DNA of 64,000 nucleotides from Methanothrix sp. (GCF_016706325.1 NZ_JADJJX010000001.1:372001-436000), one strand, 5' to 3'. Shown: positions 8,481 through 17,883, counted from the stretch's first letter. Numbers and translations are program-made. Notes: generated by a model from the letters alone, not told the origin.

Positions 8481-8793
8481 GCAGAACAGCCTTCGATTCT
8501 CAGATGCAAACAACGAACGGCTCCTGCCCATTCCCCTGAGGGGGGGTGCGGGGCGGGAGGGCCCCGAGCCCTTCCAGAGGCAGAAGCTGTATGCTGGTAT
8601 ATACAGTATCTGGGATCTGTACGGTATGGGGAGGCAATACCAGCATCCCAAAGGTTTGTGCAGGCCAAAGAAGCCCGGGTTCTATGAGAGCGATCTGCTT
8701 TTTATCTCCGCCGCCCTGGCAGGGCGCAAGCTGACGATTCGACCTGTCCCGGCTGGAGAATATCAGATTCAACATTTTAATGTTCATAAATAG
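8437..8793 (+). CDS. Possible hypothetical protein starting in the 17-bp repeats
   Basis: An open frame of 118 codons starts at the ATG of the second repeat copy. Its sequence (rich in Arg, Gly, Pro, Gln) has no motif I recognise, and a GC-rich stretch around 8540-8580 may inflate the open frame. A TATA box upstream is the only positive sign. I keep it as a low-confidence candidate; it could equally be non-coding. Confidence 0.2.
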   Translation: MSEKSVCLRSQYVREQNSLRFSDANNERLLPIPLRGGAGREGPEPFQRQKLYAGIYSIWDLYGMGRQYQHPKGLCRPKKPGFYESDLLFISAALAGRKLTIRPVPAGEYQIQHFNVHK

Positions 8794-8989
8794 TTGCCTT
8801 TATTGTTGTTTATCCGGACCCTCCAGTTCTGAGGTATCGGCCTTGTAGCCGGCTGAGAACCAGTTCTCCTTATATTGATCGATCGAACTCCATCGATCAT
8901 CCTTTCCAATCAACGAGGACCTTTCCCGATAGCAAACTACTTAAAAATAGACTCCCAATAATGATGACACAAGCAGGTGCATAATAGAC

Positions 8990-11266
8990 ATGACCGAAGG
9001 AGAGACCATGAGGCTGAAGGCATCTGAGGCCAATCAGGGTGATGTGGGAAAGGGCATAGTCAGGATGGGCGACGGGTTCATGGAGAAGATCGGCATCCGG
9101 CCATTGGATGTAGTGGAGATAATCGGATCACGACCCACTGCCGCTCTGGCTGTGAGCGCCTACTCCCAGGACCAGGGCGTCGACATGATCAGAATGGATG
9201 GCCTGATTCGATCCAATGCCGGGACGAGCATTGGCCAGTATGTTGAGGTCAGGCGGGCGACCTGGGAGGAGGCCAAGCATGTTACACTGGCTCCTGTCAC
9301 CCAGGGCATGCAGATCTTCGCCCCAGGAGATGTCCTGACCAAGGTCTTCAATGGCCGGCCGCTGATCAGAGGGGACGTCATATCCACCACCAGTGTGAGA
9401 AAGCCACCTACCGACTCCCTGGGCAGGGAGACTATGTTCGAGGAGATATTCCGAGGCTTTTTGGGCGCTCAGGCTTTTGGTCTGGGGGAGATCAAGCTCC
9501 GGGTGGTCTCCACCAGCCCTGGAGGGATCGTCAAGATCACCGAGGGAACAGACATTGAGCTTCTGCCCCAGGCGGTGGAGACGCCAGAGCGCACTGTGCC
9601 GTCAGTGGTCTACGAGGATGTCGGCGGCCTGAAACCGGTGATAACCAAGGTGCGGGAGATGATTGAGCTTCCCCTCAAGCATCCTGAGCTCTTCGATCGC
9701 CTGGGCATCGATCCGCCCAAAGGAGTGCTGCTTCATGGCCCTCCCGGAACGGGAAAGACCATGCTGGCCAAGGCCGTGGCCAATGAGAGCGAGGCCTACT
9801 TCATAAGCATCAATGGCCCGGAGATCATGTCCAAGTACTACGGGGAGAGCGAGAAGGCCTTGAGAGATCTATTTGAGGAGGCGGAGAAGAACACTCCTGC
9901 CATCATCTTCCTGGATGAGCTGGACTCCATTGCCCCCAAGAGGGGAGATGTGACCGGAGAGGTGGAAAGAAGGGTAGTGGCTCAGCTCTTATCCCTCATG
10001 GACGGGCTGAAGGAGAGGAAGAACGTCATAGTCATCGGCTCCACCAACCGCCCCGAAGCTCTGGATATGGCTTTGCGCCGGCCAGGGAGATTCGACCGGG
10101 AGATCGAGCTGGGCGTTCCGGACATGAATGGAAGGCTGGAGATCTTCCAGATCCATACCCGGGGCATGCCACTGCATGAGGATGTGGTCCTGGAGGATTA
10201 TGCCAACGAGACCTATGGCTTTGTGGGAGCGGACATATCTGCAGTCAGCCGGGAGGCGGCGATGAACGCCCTGAGGCGCATCCTGCCGGAGATCGATCTG
10301 GACGAGCCCACCATTCCCAAGGAGATTTTAGACCGGCTCATAGTACAGAAGAGCGACTTTGAGGCGGCCTTAAAGGAGATTCAGCCCTCAGCGATGCGAG
10401 AGATCCTGGTGGAGCTTCCCAATGTGAGCTGGGAGGACATTGGAGGCCTGGAGAATGTCAAGGACCTGATGGTGGAGGCGGTCGAATGGCCGCTGCGCCA
10501 TGCCGAAAGCTTCCATCGCCTGGGAATCGAGGCCCCCAAGGGCATTCTGCTCTATGGTCCGCCAGGCACAGGAAAGACGATGCTCGCCAAAGCAGTGGCC
10601 AATGAGAGCGAGGCGAACTTCATCACTGTCAAAGGGAGCGCTCTGCTCTCCAAGTGGTATGGTGAGAGCGAGAAGAGGGTGGAGGAGATATTCAGGAAGG
10701 CGAGGCAGGTTGCTCCTTCTATCATATTCCTGGACGAGCTGGATGCATTGGTCCCCATCAGGGGGGGAGCAATGGGTGAGCCTCATGCTACTGAGAGGAT
10801 AGTCAATCAGCTATTGAGTGAGATGGACGGCCTGGAGGAGCTGCGCGGCGTGGTGGTGATCGGAGCGACCAACCGGCCGGATATAATCGATCCTGCTCTT
10901 CTCAGGCCGGGACGGTTCGATGAGCTGATACTGGTGCCCGTGCCGGACAGTGAGTCCAGGCGTAAGATCTTCCAGGTGCACCTTAAAAATTCGCCCCTGG
11001 AGGATGATGTCAATATTGAGGAACTTCTCGCGCATACAGATAAGTACACTGGTGCAGACATAGCCTCCCTGGTCAGAAAGGCCGGACGGCTGGCCCTGAG
11101 GGAGGATATGGGTGCCAAGAAGATCAGCCAGAAGCATTTCCTCGCTGCCCTGGAGGAGATCGGGCCTTCTGTCACTCCGGATACCATGAAGTATTATTCC
11201 TCTTTGGCCAAGGAGCTGCGCAAGAAGGCCTCCCGAGAGGCGGAGAGAGGCGATATGTACGTTTGA
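8990..11266 (+). CDS. CDC48/VAT-type AAA+ ATPase
   Basis: The 758-residue protein has the N-domain of CDC48/p97/VAT (about 1-190), then two AAA+ modules. D1 has Walker A GPPGTGKT at about 249-256 and Walker B IIFLDELD; D2 has Walker A at about 523-530 and again IIFLDELD. Both Walker B motifs read DELD where DEID is usual in CDC48. The enzyme unfolds proteins with ATP in the cytoplasm. The C-terminus ends Met-Tyr-Val, a hydrophobic-Tyr-X (HbYX) tail that in related ATPases docks to the 20S proteasome. Start is ATG 8990 or ATG 9008; AAGGAGAG lies between them. TTAAAAATAG at 8941-8950 is a likely TATA box. Confidence 0.95.
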   Translation: MTEGETMRLKASEANQGDVGKGIVRMGDGFMEKIGIRPLDVVEIIGSRPTAALAVSAYSQDQGVDMIRMDGLIRSNAGTSIGQYVEVRRATWEEAKHVTLAPVTQGMQIFAPGDVLTKVFNGRPLIRGDVISTTSVRKPPTDSLGRETMFEEIFRGFLGAQAFGLGEIKLRVVSTSPGGIVKITEGTDIELLPQAVETPERTVPSVVYEDVGGLKPVITKVREMIELPLKHPELFDRLGIDPPKGVLLHGPPGTGKTMLAKAVANESEAYFISINGPEIMSKYYGESEKALRDLFEEAEKNTPAIIFLDELDSIAPKRGDVTGEVERRVVAQLLSLMDGLKERKNVIVIGSTNRPEALDMALRRPGRFDREIELGVPDMNGRLEIFQIHTRGMPLHEDVVLEDYANETYGFVGADISAVSREAAMNALRRILPEIDLDEPTIPKEILDRLIVQKSDFEAALKEIQPSAMREILVELPNVSWEDIGGLENVKDLMVEAVEWPLRHAESFHRLGIEAPKGILLYGPPGTGKTMLAKAVANESEANFITVKGSALLSKWYGESEKRVEEIFRKARQVAPSIIFLDELDALVPIRGGAMGEPHATERIVNQLLSEMDGLEELRGVVVIGATNRPDIIDPALLRPGRFDELILVPVPDSESRRKIFQVHLKNSPLEDDVNIEELLAHTDKYTGADIASLVRKAGRLALREDMGAKKISQKHFLAALEEIGPSVTPDTMKYYSSLAKELRKKASREAERGDMYV

Positions 11267-11483
11267 GCCCGGCCTTTGAGCCTGGGCTTGACATAAATAA
11301 GCATAAGCTAAGCATAAGCCTCTGCCTGAGGGCCTGTATCTGAGGCTTGAGATAGGCCCGGGGCTTGGCATAGGCCTGGGCTTGGGCCTGGCAGAGGCTT
11401 TGAGAAGATATTTGATCGATAACTGGAGCGCCAGAGAGATTATGCCTTATTTCCCTCTCCTATGATTTTCAATTGCGCCCTCA
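11267..11483. repeat. Low-complexity GGCCTGGGCTTG spacer after CDC48
   Basis: The first 140 bp of this gap consist of scattered imperfect copies of GCCTGGGCTTG/GAGGCTTGAG and two AATAAGCATAAGC-like copies. No gene or clear terminator is seen. Confidence 0.4.
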
Positions 11484-11963
11484 ATGGCGCATCAGGTGGT
11501 AGACCTATTGCAGGACAAAAGCCTTTTAGATGATAACAATTGTGTAGGGGTCGAATTCGTAAGCTGCTGGAGGCAAGAGGATATAGTGGAGCTGTACCGG
11601 GCCGGCGGCTGGTGGAGGGAGTACATGGATTCGTCTCGCATCAATGACCTGATTCAAGGGAGCTTTCTCTTCGCAGTGGCAGTTGAGAAAAGGAGCGGCA
11701 AAGCAGTGGGAATGGGCCGGGTGATCTCAGATGGGGTATCGGACGGATATATTCAGGATCTGGTGGTCCTGCCTGGCTGGCGGTCAGAGGGGGTGGGGAG
11801 AATGATCCTGGATAGACTGCTGGAGGAGTGCCGGTCCAGAGGGATCGCCTGGGTGAGCCTGATAGCCGAGCCGGGAAAGGAGGCCTTTTATGATTCATTT
11901 GGATTTCGCAGGATGGAGGGGCATGTGCCCATGCACCTCGATTGGGAGGGCGGAAGGTGCTGA
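11484..11963 (+). CDS. GNAT-family N-acetyltransferase
   Basis: The 159-residue protein has the GNAT core: VVLPGWRSEGVGRMILDRLLE (about 93-113) is the acetyl-CoA binding motif A, followed by VSLIAEPGKEAFYDSFGFRRM, the usual motif B. It would transfer an acetyl group from acetyl-CoA to an unidentified amine. It overlaps the following DUF2156-type gene by 7 nt, so the two are probably co-translated. Confidence 0.8.
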   Translation: MAHQVVDLLQDKSLLDDNNCVGVEFVSCWRQEDIVELYRAGGWWREYMDSSRINDLIQGSFLFAVAVEKRSGKAVGMGRVISDGVSDGYIQDLVVLPGWRSEGVGRMILDRLLEECRSRGIAWVSLIAEPGKEAFYDSFGFRRMEGHVPMHLDWEGGRC

Positions 11964-12865
11964 GCTCTGGCGACTTCAAGCCGGTTCAGCTTGAGGATAG
12001 GGATTTTTTTGTCCAACACTACCGGCGCTTTCCTCAAATGCACAGCGACAACACCTTCACCAATATGGTCTGCTGGAATTATTATGCAAATTACCGTTAT
12101 GCATATGTCCAGGACTGTGTGCTCCTCTCCAGCACAATAGGCGGCAAGACGCGCTATCGCCCTCCCATCGGGCCGCACAACCCTGACCTTCTCCATGAGG
12201 TCATGTCGCTCGCCCTGAGGAGCGATGAAGAAAGGCCCTTTGTGGTCCTGGACCAGGGGACACTGGACTGGATAAAGAGCCTCTACCCGGAGCTAAAGCT
12301 TGATCCTGAGAGGATGTACTTCGAATATGTCTACCTGGCGTCTGATCTGGCCCTTCTTCCTGGAAAGGGATACTCAACCATCAGGCGGCAGCTCAACCAG
12401 TTCATGAAGAACTGCAGCCCCAGGGTCGAGGATCTGGGGGCGGACAACACCGCAGAGATAAACGATTTTGTAGAGCAGTGGTGCGAGTGGAAGGATTGTG
12501 ACTCAAATCCTGATCTGGAGTCAGAAAAAGAGGCCCTGTGCTTTGCCCTGGCCCATTATGAGGAGCTGGAGCTATCGGGCATTGCCATACGGGCAGAGGG
12601 TAAGATCGGGGCAATATCCCTCTTTGAGGGGCTGAACGAGGATACTGCTCTGGTTCACTTTGAGAAGGGGCTCCCTGACTGCAAGGGAATCTATCGGGCG
12701 ATCAATGCCGAGACGGCGAAGATACTGGCCGGAGGCTACACCTACATCAACCGGGAGAGCGATATGGGGGTGGAGGGAATCCGGGAGGCGAAGATGCGCT
12801 ACCACCCCCATCATATGGTCCAGGTGCATATGGCAAGGCAGGAGGAACTGGAGAGGGTGTTATGA
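11957..12865 (+). CDS. DUF2156 / LPG-synthase C-terminal-like acyltransferase-fold protein
   Basis: The sequence (about 302 residues) fits the phosphatidylglycerol lysyltransferase C-terminal domain family: two tandem GNAT-like folds, with YSTIRRQLNQFMKN and the conserved INRESDMGVEGIREAKMRYHPHH near the end. Such domains transfer aminoacyl groups from tRNA to lipid or peptide; here there is no membrane domain, so the acceptor is unknown. GTG 11957 is preceded by GGGAGG at 7 nt, better than the in-frame TTG at 11942. It overlaps the upstream GNAT gene. Confidence 0.75.
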   Translation: MLSSGDFKPVQLEDRDFFVQHYRRFPQMHSDNTFTNMVCWNYYANYRYAYVQDCVLLSSTIGGKTRYRPPIGPHNPDLLHEVMSLALRSDEERPFVVLDQGTLDWIKSLYPELKLDPERMYFEYVYLASDLALLPGKGYSTIRRQLNQFMKNCSPRVEDLGADNTAEINDFVEQWCEWKDCDSNPDLESEKEALCFALAHYEELELSGIAIRAEGKIGAISLFEGLNEDTALVHFEKGLPDCKGIYRAINAETAKILAGGYTYINRESDMGVEGIREAKMRYHPHHMVQVHMARQEELERVL

Positions 12866-12945
12866 TCTTCTAACCTCTCTTTTTCAAGCTGAAGGCAAGG
12901 TTCAAATCTGGGGAAGGATCATCCTGAGATCAGGAGTTGATTATT

Positions 12946-13227
12946 ATGCACAGCCACGATCACAGCCACGGCCACAGCCACGATCACAGCCACGATCATA
13001 GCCATGATCATAGCCATGATTCAAAGGATCATGCTCTGACCCGGCATCAGGCAGAGCACCTCCTGGAGCATTGGATAGAGCATAACCAGGGACATAGCAT
13101 CTCTTTTCGAGAGAGAGCGGCCCAGGTCGCCGGCTTGAGCGAAGCTGCCGCCCAGGACATAAACCGGGCAGCCGAGCTGATGGACGAGTGCACAGAGATG
13201 CTGAAGAAGGCCCTGAAGGATCTATAG
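12946..13227 (+). CDS. His-rich metal-binding protein
   Basis: The 93-residue protein begins with a His-Ser-His-Asp repeat (about residues 2-24, some eleven histidines), then a helical domain (HQAEHLLEHWIEHNQGH..., DINRAAELMDECTEMLKKAL). The N-terminal repeat is a likely nickel, zinc or cobalt store, as in His-rich nickel chaperones. ATG 12946 is preceded by AGGAG at 9 nt; the in-frame TTG at 12937 has no room for a ribosome site. Partner enzyme unknown. Confidence 0.75.
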   Translation: MHSHDHSHGHSHDHSHDHSHDHSHDSKDHALTRHQAEHLLEHWIEHNQGHSISFRERAAQVAGLSEAAAQDINRAAELMDECTEMLKKALKDL

Positions 13228-13283
13228 AGAGCATTGAAGCATCTATAGAAGGCCTGAATGATCCAAAAGAGGAGTCATAAGAG

Positions 13284-13580
13284 ATGGAATTGGTCTATAC
13301 TTACCCTATGGATAAGAGCAAAGAGATGCAAAAGATGCTGGAGGAGGAGTTCTAGAAGCGTCTGGGGCCCACAGTGAGGGACTGCAGGGCTATGGGCTTT
13401 GATAAGGAGGGCATGTGCCTTTACATCAAGGCCAGGGATGAGCTGGCTGAGGAAGCAAAAAAGCACCTGGCTGAGAGCGCTGCCGAGGAGCTGAAGGGGG
13501 AGGAGGGAGAGGCACTGCTGAAGGCGTTCCAGGAAGAGGCTGAGTCGGCAGAAGCAGGTATGGGGGCAATGTTCGGCTGA
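13284..13580 (+). pseudogene. Small conserved-looking gene with an in-frame amber codon
   Basis: A single reading frame runs from ATG 13284 (AGGAG 9 nt upstream) to TGA 13578-13580, interrupted only by TAG at 13353-13355 (codon 24). Before the stop it reads MELVYTYPMDKSKEMQKML; after it KRLGPTVRDCRAMGFDKEG and an acidic helical tail. Both halves look coding and join without any frameshift. A separate start at GTG 13374 has no ribosome site. Possible readings: nonsense mutation (GAG, AAG or CAG to TAG), sequencing error, or amber read-through. TAG is used as an ordinary terminator elsewhere here (e.g. 5341-5343 and 7677-7679), so recoding is not general. Confidence 0.6.
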
Positions 13581-13724
13581 AGCCAGGTATATAAAGGCCG
13601 GCGAGGCAATCATCGCAGCCCAGTGATCAAGAAAAGCAGGAGGGTTCACTTCATCCCCGAGCTGAAGCTCGGAGCATTAGTGACCCTCTGCGCACCCTGC
13701 AATAAACGGTGCATCCCAGCACCT

Positions 13725-14300
13725 TTAGGATTCTACCTCCAGGGTTTGGATTATTTGTTTATTGGTATCATCATCCAGATATGATAGCATAAGTATCATA
13801 TTTCTGGGGTCAATGCTCCAAACGGCCGTGCTGAACATTTCTCCCTTCGGATTCAGTATGTTCTCCGGCATGGTGAATGAATAGAGGGTCACATTTTTTC
13901 CCATTGCATCCTGCAGGTATGTTTCTCCAACCATCTCCGGACCAAAAAGCCTAAAAGTACTGACAATTATAATTTCCATATAATCAGAGAATGCTGTGGG
14001 GTCTATTTTTTCCAGATCTTCATCATATAAGGGGAGAGATAAAATGAATATAGAAGCGTTTGTGGCATTTCCATCGCTGCTATTATTGATCAGGATCATC
14101 TGGTTGATGCTTCCTTCATCTGATTGGAAGGCTCCTTTTAAACCTAACAGATACTCCGGCCCGATGTCAATTGATAGATTATGTTCTGTTGTCATCAGCA
14201 CAGAAGTCTCCAAAGATGAGCCGGGCATGATCAGAATCAATAATGCCAAGAGAAATGCACTCATTGAAAGAGCTATACTTGAATATTTCGTTCCAATCAC
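13725..14300 (-). CDS. Exported protein, paralogue of the one at 17943-18485
   Basis: 191 residues with an N-terminal signal sequence or membrane anchor (about 8-29) and no motif I recognise. It shares with the protein at 17943-18485 the segments NLSIDIGPEY / SLFIDLGPSF near the N-terminus and VWSIDPRNMILMLSYLDDDTNKQ / VWNLDSRTYILMVSSFDENNT at the C-terminus, so the two are paralogues. Several N-glycosylation-type NxS/T sites suggest a surface location. The paralogues lie on either side of the ATPase/TPR genes, both on the minus strand. Confidence 0.65.
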   Translation of the reverse strand: MIGTKYSSIALSMSAFLLALLILIMPGSSLETSVLMTTEHNLSIDIGPEYLLGLKGAFQSDEGSINQMILINNSSDGNATNASIFILSLPLYDEDLEKIDPTAFSDYMEIIIVSTFRLFGPEMVGETYLQDAMGKNVTLYSFTMPENILNPKGEMFSTAVWSIDPRNMILMLSYLDDDTNKQIIQTLEVES

Positions 14301-14812
14301 CAGTTAACCACATGGGTGTCTAAGTTTAAAAAACTTGCTGCTAATTTTTGCAAATGAGACTCTAATCCAGGTTATTTCACTCTCCTCTGAGCACTATCCA
14401 GAAATCGAGTAATTTCATTATCTATCCGCCAAATAGCCTGCTCAATCCATAATATTTTATGCTATGTCATGATTTCGCTGGATATGAGTTAGATGGATGA
14501 ATAACGATTTATTAAATCTCTATGGGATTACCTGAAGCTAGGAGAATATCGACAAAATAGAACGCCGTAAGATTGGGCCTGATATCTTCGATTTTTACCA
14601 ACCCCTTTTGAGAATTCCTATTTTTCTCACGGAGGCAGCAAGGCGCAAGGATGGAGCATACAGTTGCCCCAGGTGTCTGCCACAGGAGACAGCAGAGAGC
14701 CTTTTCCAATGGCTTATCTGAATCCCTTGCGTTTAGGCCGCCGTATACTGAATCTCTCTTGAGCAAAACTAGAGCAAAACTATGATATGAACGAAGAGAT
14801 AATACAATCTCT
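14301..14812. other. Intergenic region between exported protein and ATPase
   Basis: About 510 bp separating divergently oriented genes. It is AT-rich next to the exported protein and includes AATATTTTATGC near 14450, a possible promoter element. The stretch 14620-14720 is GC-richer and resembles decayed coding or mobile sequence, but no complete gene or RNA is recognisable. The ATPase ATG at 14813 has no Shine-Dalgarno. Confidence 0.4.
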
Positions 14813-16159
14813 ATGAGCAATGCATCATGCGCTGCCGATCTGAAGGCTGCTTACAATGAGGTCAAGCTGGACCCCCTCATGAGCGGAGATCCGCGTTATG
14901 TTGATTGCAGTTCGGCCAGAGGAGGGGAGGATGTGGTAAAGCTTCTCTGCACGCGCATAGAGAATTCACCCCGCCCCATGGCGCAGCTCATCAGCGGCCA
15001 TAGAGGATGTGGCAAGTCCACTGAGCTCCTGCGCCTGGTGGATGACCTGAAGAGAAAAAATTATATGGTGGTCTACTTTGCTGCGGACGAGGATATAGAT
15101 GTGGGGGATTTGGTTTATACCGATCTCTTAATGGCGATCATCAAGCGTCTGGAGCGTGCTTTTGCAGATGAGGATATCCAGATCGATCCCAGACTCTCAA
15201 ATGCTGTAGCGATGTGGTTCGCTGAAGTCGTTTATGGATGGAAGGATGAGAGAGAGGTCTCTGCGACTTTGCAGACGGAATTTGAGCTGGGCGTCTCTAC
15301 CCCCATTTCACTCCCCATACTTTCCAAGATCCTGGCCAAGATCACAGGCCAGATCAAGACCGGCCAGAACATACGCAAGGAAGTTCGCCTAAAACTGGAT
15401 CCTCAGGTCTATCAGTTCATAGAAAGGGTCAATGAGCTCATTCAAGCAGCAATTCCCAAGATAAGGGAAAAGGGTTACCGCGATCTGGTCCTGGTGATAG
15501 ACAACCTGGACCGGATCGTCTTCAGGGTTCTGGATGATAAGACCGGCCGGACCACTCATGATGCACTCTTCCTGGAGCATGCTGAGCAGTTGAAATCCCT
15601 GGATTTGCATATGATCTACACCGTCCCCATCTCCATGTTCTATTCTCTCAAGGCCACCGGCCTCACAGGAGCCTTTCCGGATTATTCAATCCTCCCCATG
15701 ATAAAGGTCAAGGAGGAGGATGGCAACCCCTGCAGTGAGGGCATAGACCGTCTCTATGAGGTGGCAAAGAGGCGGCTGGATATAGAGAAGATCTACGCCG
15801 ATGGCGTTGTGGAATTCCTGGCGGATAAGAGCGGAGGAATGCTGCGAGATTTCATCAGGCTGCTGGGCTATACCATTGAGCTGGCACAGGTGAGGGGAGG
15901 AGGGGTTCCCATCACAATGGATCTGGCCGAGAAGGCCTTTCGACGCCTGGTAAACGAGTATGGTCGCATGGTCCCTGATGAGTATTATAAGCTCTTGGCT
16001 CAGGTTGCCAGGAACAAGAGGGCTCCTAATGATGAAAAGCATCAGGCGATGTTGTATAACCTCAGCATTCTTGAATATATGAACGGCAACAGGTGGTGCG
16101 ACGTTCATCCTGCTATAAGAGAGCTTCCGGAGTTCAAGGATATCTTTAGGCGAGAGTGA
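14813..16159 (+). CDS. P-loop ATPase of an uncharacterised ATPase/TPR two-gene module
   Basis: 448 residues. After an N-terminal GDPRYVDCSSARGGEDV segment comes Walker A GHRGCGKST (about 63-71) and the Walker-B-like LVLVIDNLDRI (about 224-234), followed by MIYTVPISMF and a C-terminal helical region. This layout is familiar from a cyanobacterial/archaeal family of AAA/STAND-like ATPases that is paired with TPR proteins; the biochemical role is not known. The TPR gene follows after 16 bp. Likely a signalling or defence-type ATPase, by analogy to STAND proteins only. Confidence 0.75.
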   Translation: MSNASCAADLKAAYNEVKLDPLMSGDPRYVDCSSARGGEDVVKLLCTRIENSPRPMAQLISGHRGCGKSTELLRLVDDLKRKNYMVVYFAADEDIDVGDLVYTDLLMAIIKRLERAFADEDIQIDPRLSNAVAMWFAEVVYGWKDEREVSATLQTEFELGVSTPISLPILSKILAKITGQIKTGQNIRKEVRLKLDPQVYQFIERVNELIQAAIPKIREKGYRDLVLVIDNLDRIVFRVLDDKTGRTTHDALFLEHAEQLKSLDLHMIYTVPISMFYSLKATGLTGAFPDYSILPMIKVKEEDGNPCSEGIDRLYEVAKRRLDIEKIYADGVVEFLADKSGGMLRDFIRLLGYTIELAQVRGGGVPITMDLAEKAFRRLVNEYGRMVPDEYYKLLAQVARNKRAPNDEKHQAMLYNLSILEYMNGNRWCDVHPAIRELPEFKDIFRRE

Positions 16160-16175
16160 GTGCAGCAAATGAGGA

Positions 16176-17883
16176 ATGCAGAAAATAATGTACAGCAGTG
16201 ATCGGAATGGGAGCCTGGCTGGAGATCTGAAGAGCCCCCCTTGGAGGGCTGACATATCTGCCGAGAACAGGGAGGTTCTGCTGCAGATCTCAGCTTTCAT
16301 TCGCCTTGCAGAGGGTTTCCGGCTGGGGCTTGTCAAATGCAATCAACCGGTCCAGCGTCGCCAAATGGCGGATTTATTGAAGGAGATGCTCGTTGGCGAG
16401 GTGCAGATCCAGGAAGTCGATCTCAAGGAGCCGGTTGATGACCTGCGGGCGGCAGTGGGCCAATTGCTGACTGAAGGGGGCCAGACCGGCACCGGGAAGC
16501 GCGTGCTGATGGTCTTCGGCTTTGAACAATCAATTCCCTCAGAGGGGTCTGTTCCCGCCCTGGAGGGGCTGAATCTCTCGCGATCTCTTTCCCTGTGACT
16601 TCCCATTCCCTTTCCTTCTCTGGCTGCCGGATTATGCACTGACTCGACTGGCTCGGGAGGCTCCTGACTTCTGGGGGTGGCGCAGCGGGGTCTTTGAATT
16701 CGTTCCCGACAGGATGCTGATGACTACTATGGAATCGGCCACGATCACAGGAATGTATCCAGAAGGCTTGAGCCTTGAGAAGAAAAAAGAGCGCCTGGCC
16801 TGATTGGAAGGGCTGGTCTGGGATTATTCTGAAATGAAGAGGGGAGAGCGTGAGAATCGATCCTATGCTGCAGTTCTCGATCGATTGGCATATCTCCGTT
16901 TTCAGTTGGGAGACTACCCGGAGTCACGCCGTCTGTACAATGAGAGCCTCAAGATCTGGCAGGATCTGGGGGAGAGGAGCGGCGAGGCCCGGACACTGCA
17001 CAACCTGGGTTCTCTGGCTAAGGCCTCTAACGACTACCCGGAGGCGCGCCGTCTGTACAATGAGAGCCTCAAGATCTGGCAGGATCTGGGGGAGAGGAGC
17101 GGCGAGGCTCGGACACTGCACGCCCTGGGTTCTCTGGCAGAGGCCTCTGGCGACTACCCGGAGGCGCGCCGTCTGTACAACGAGAGCCTCAAGATCTCTC
17201 AGGATCAGGGGGACAGGAGGGGCGAGGCCCGGAGACTGCACGCCCTGGGTTCTCTGGCGAAGGCCTCTGGCGACTACCCGGAGGCACGCCGTCTGTACAA
17301 TGAGAGCCTCAAGATCTCTCAGGATCAGGGGGACAGGAGGGGCGAGGCCCGGACACTACGCGATCTGGCCATGCTGGCTCAGGCCTCTGGCGACTACCTG
17401 GAAGCACGTCGTCTGTTCAATGAGAGTCTCAAGATCAGGCAGGAATTGGTGGACAGGAGCGGCGTGTTCCAGACACTTCACGCCCTGGGCTCTCTGGCTG
17501 AGGCCTCCGGCGGCTACCCGGAGGCACGCCGTCTGTACAATGAGAGCCTCAAGATCTCTCAGGATCTGGGGGAGAGGAGCGACGAGGCCCGGACACTGCA
17601 CAACCTGGGCTCTCTGGCTCAGGCTTCTGGCGACTGCTCGGAGGCACGCCGTCTGTACAATGAGAGCCTCAAGATCTTTCAGGATCTGGGGGAGAGGAGA
17701 GGTGAAGCCTTATCACTTACTAAGCTCGCATCTCTGGAGGAAGAACAGAATGATATCAAGGCTGCAATAGATCATATCACTCAGGCTGAAGCTATCTTCA
17801 AACTGCTAGGCGCAGGCCATCATGCTGAAGAGGCCCGGATTCAAAAAGAGAGGCTGGGGAGGAGGCTGGGCAGACCCTCATAG
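16176..17883 (+). pseudogene. TPR protein partner of the ATPase, broken by a frameshift and a stop codon
   Basis: Three open segments join into one protein of about 568 residues. The first (16176 to about 16578) reads RADISAENREVLLQISAFI... and VFGFEQSIPSEG, ending in GLNLS. The frame then changes: the continuation RDLFPCDFPFPFLLWLPDY, APDFWGWRSGVFEFVPD lies in the frame used downstream. The break at 16572-16580 is explained by loss of one CT from a CTCTCT run. A TGA at 16801-16803 (ERLA-stop-LEGLV, likely Arg CGA to TGA) interrupts the same frame again before the TPR part (16804-17883). The order N-terminal domain, then TPRs is the one I know from the cyanobacterial partners of this ATPase. 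The TPR part could still be made from TTG 16804 or an internal start. Confidence 0.7.
16921..17740 (+). repeat. 120-bp tandem repeats encoding 40-residue TPR units
   Basis: About seven copies of a 120-bp unit (phases 16921, 17041, 17161, 17281, 17401, 17521, 17641) encode EARRLYNESLKI.QDLGERSGEARTL-type TPR units. Adjacent copies are nearly identical in DNA, including third positions, except for the copy at 17401-17520, which is more diverged. The last copy decays into an ordinary TPR. Confidence 0.95.

Noticed and set aside
12890..12945. tRNA-like GGTTCAAATC stretch before the His-rich gene
   Set aside because: No acceptor, D or anticodon stem can be formed around it.
13353..13355. Pyrrolysine as the certain reading of the amber codon
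   Set aside because: No pyl genes in the window, TAG is an ordinary stop here and the lineage is not known for Pyl; left as one hypothesis only.
14512..14820. 102-codon minus-strand frame before the ATPase
   Set aside because: No motif, overlaps the ATPase start, weak start context.
16921..17740. Possible CRISPR array
   Set aside because: Repeats are adjacent with no spacers and encode TPR units; same for the arrays at 50990 and 54657.
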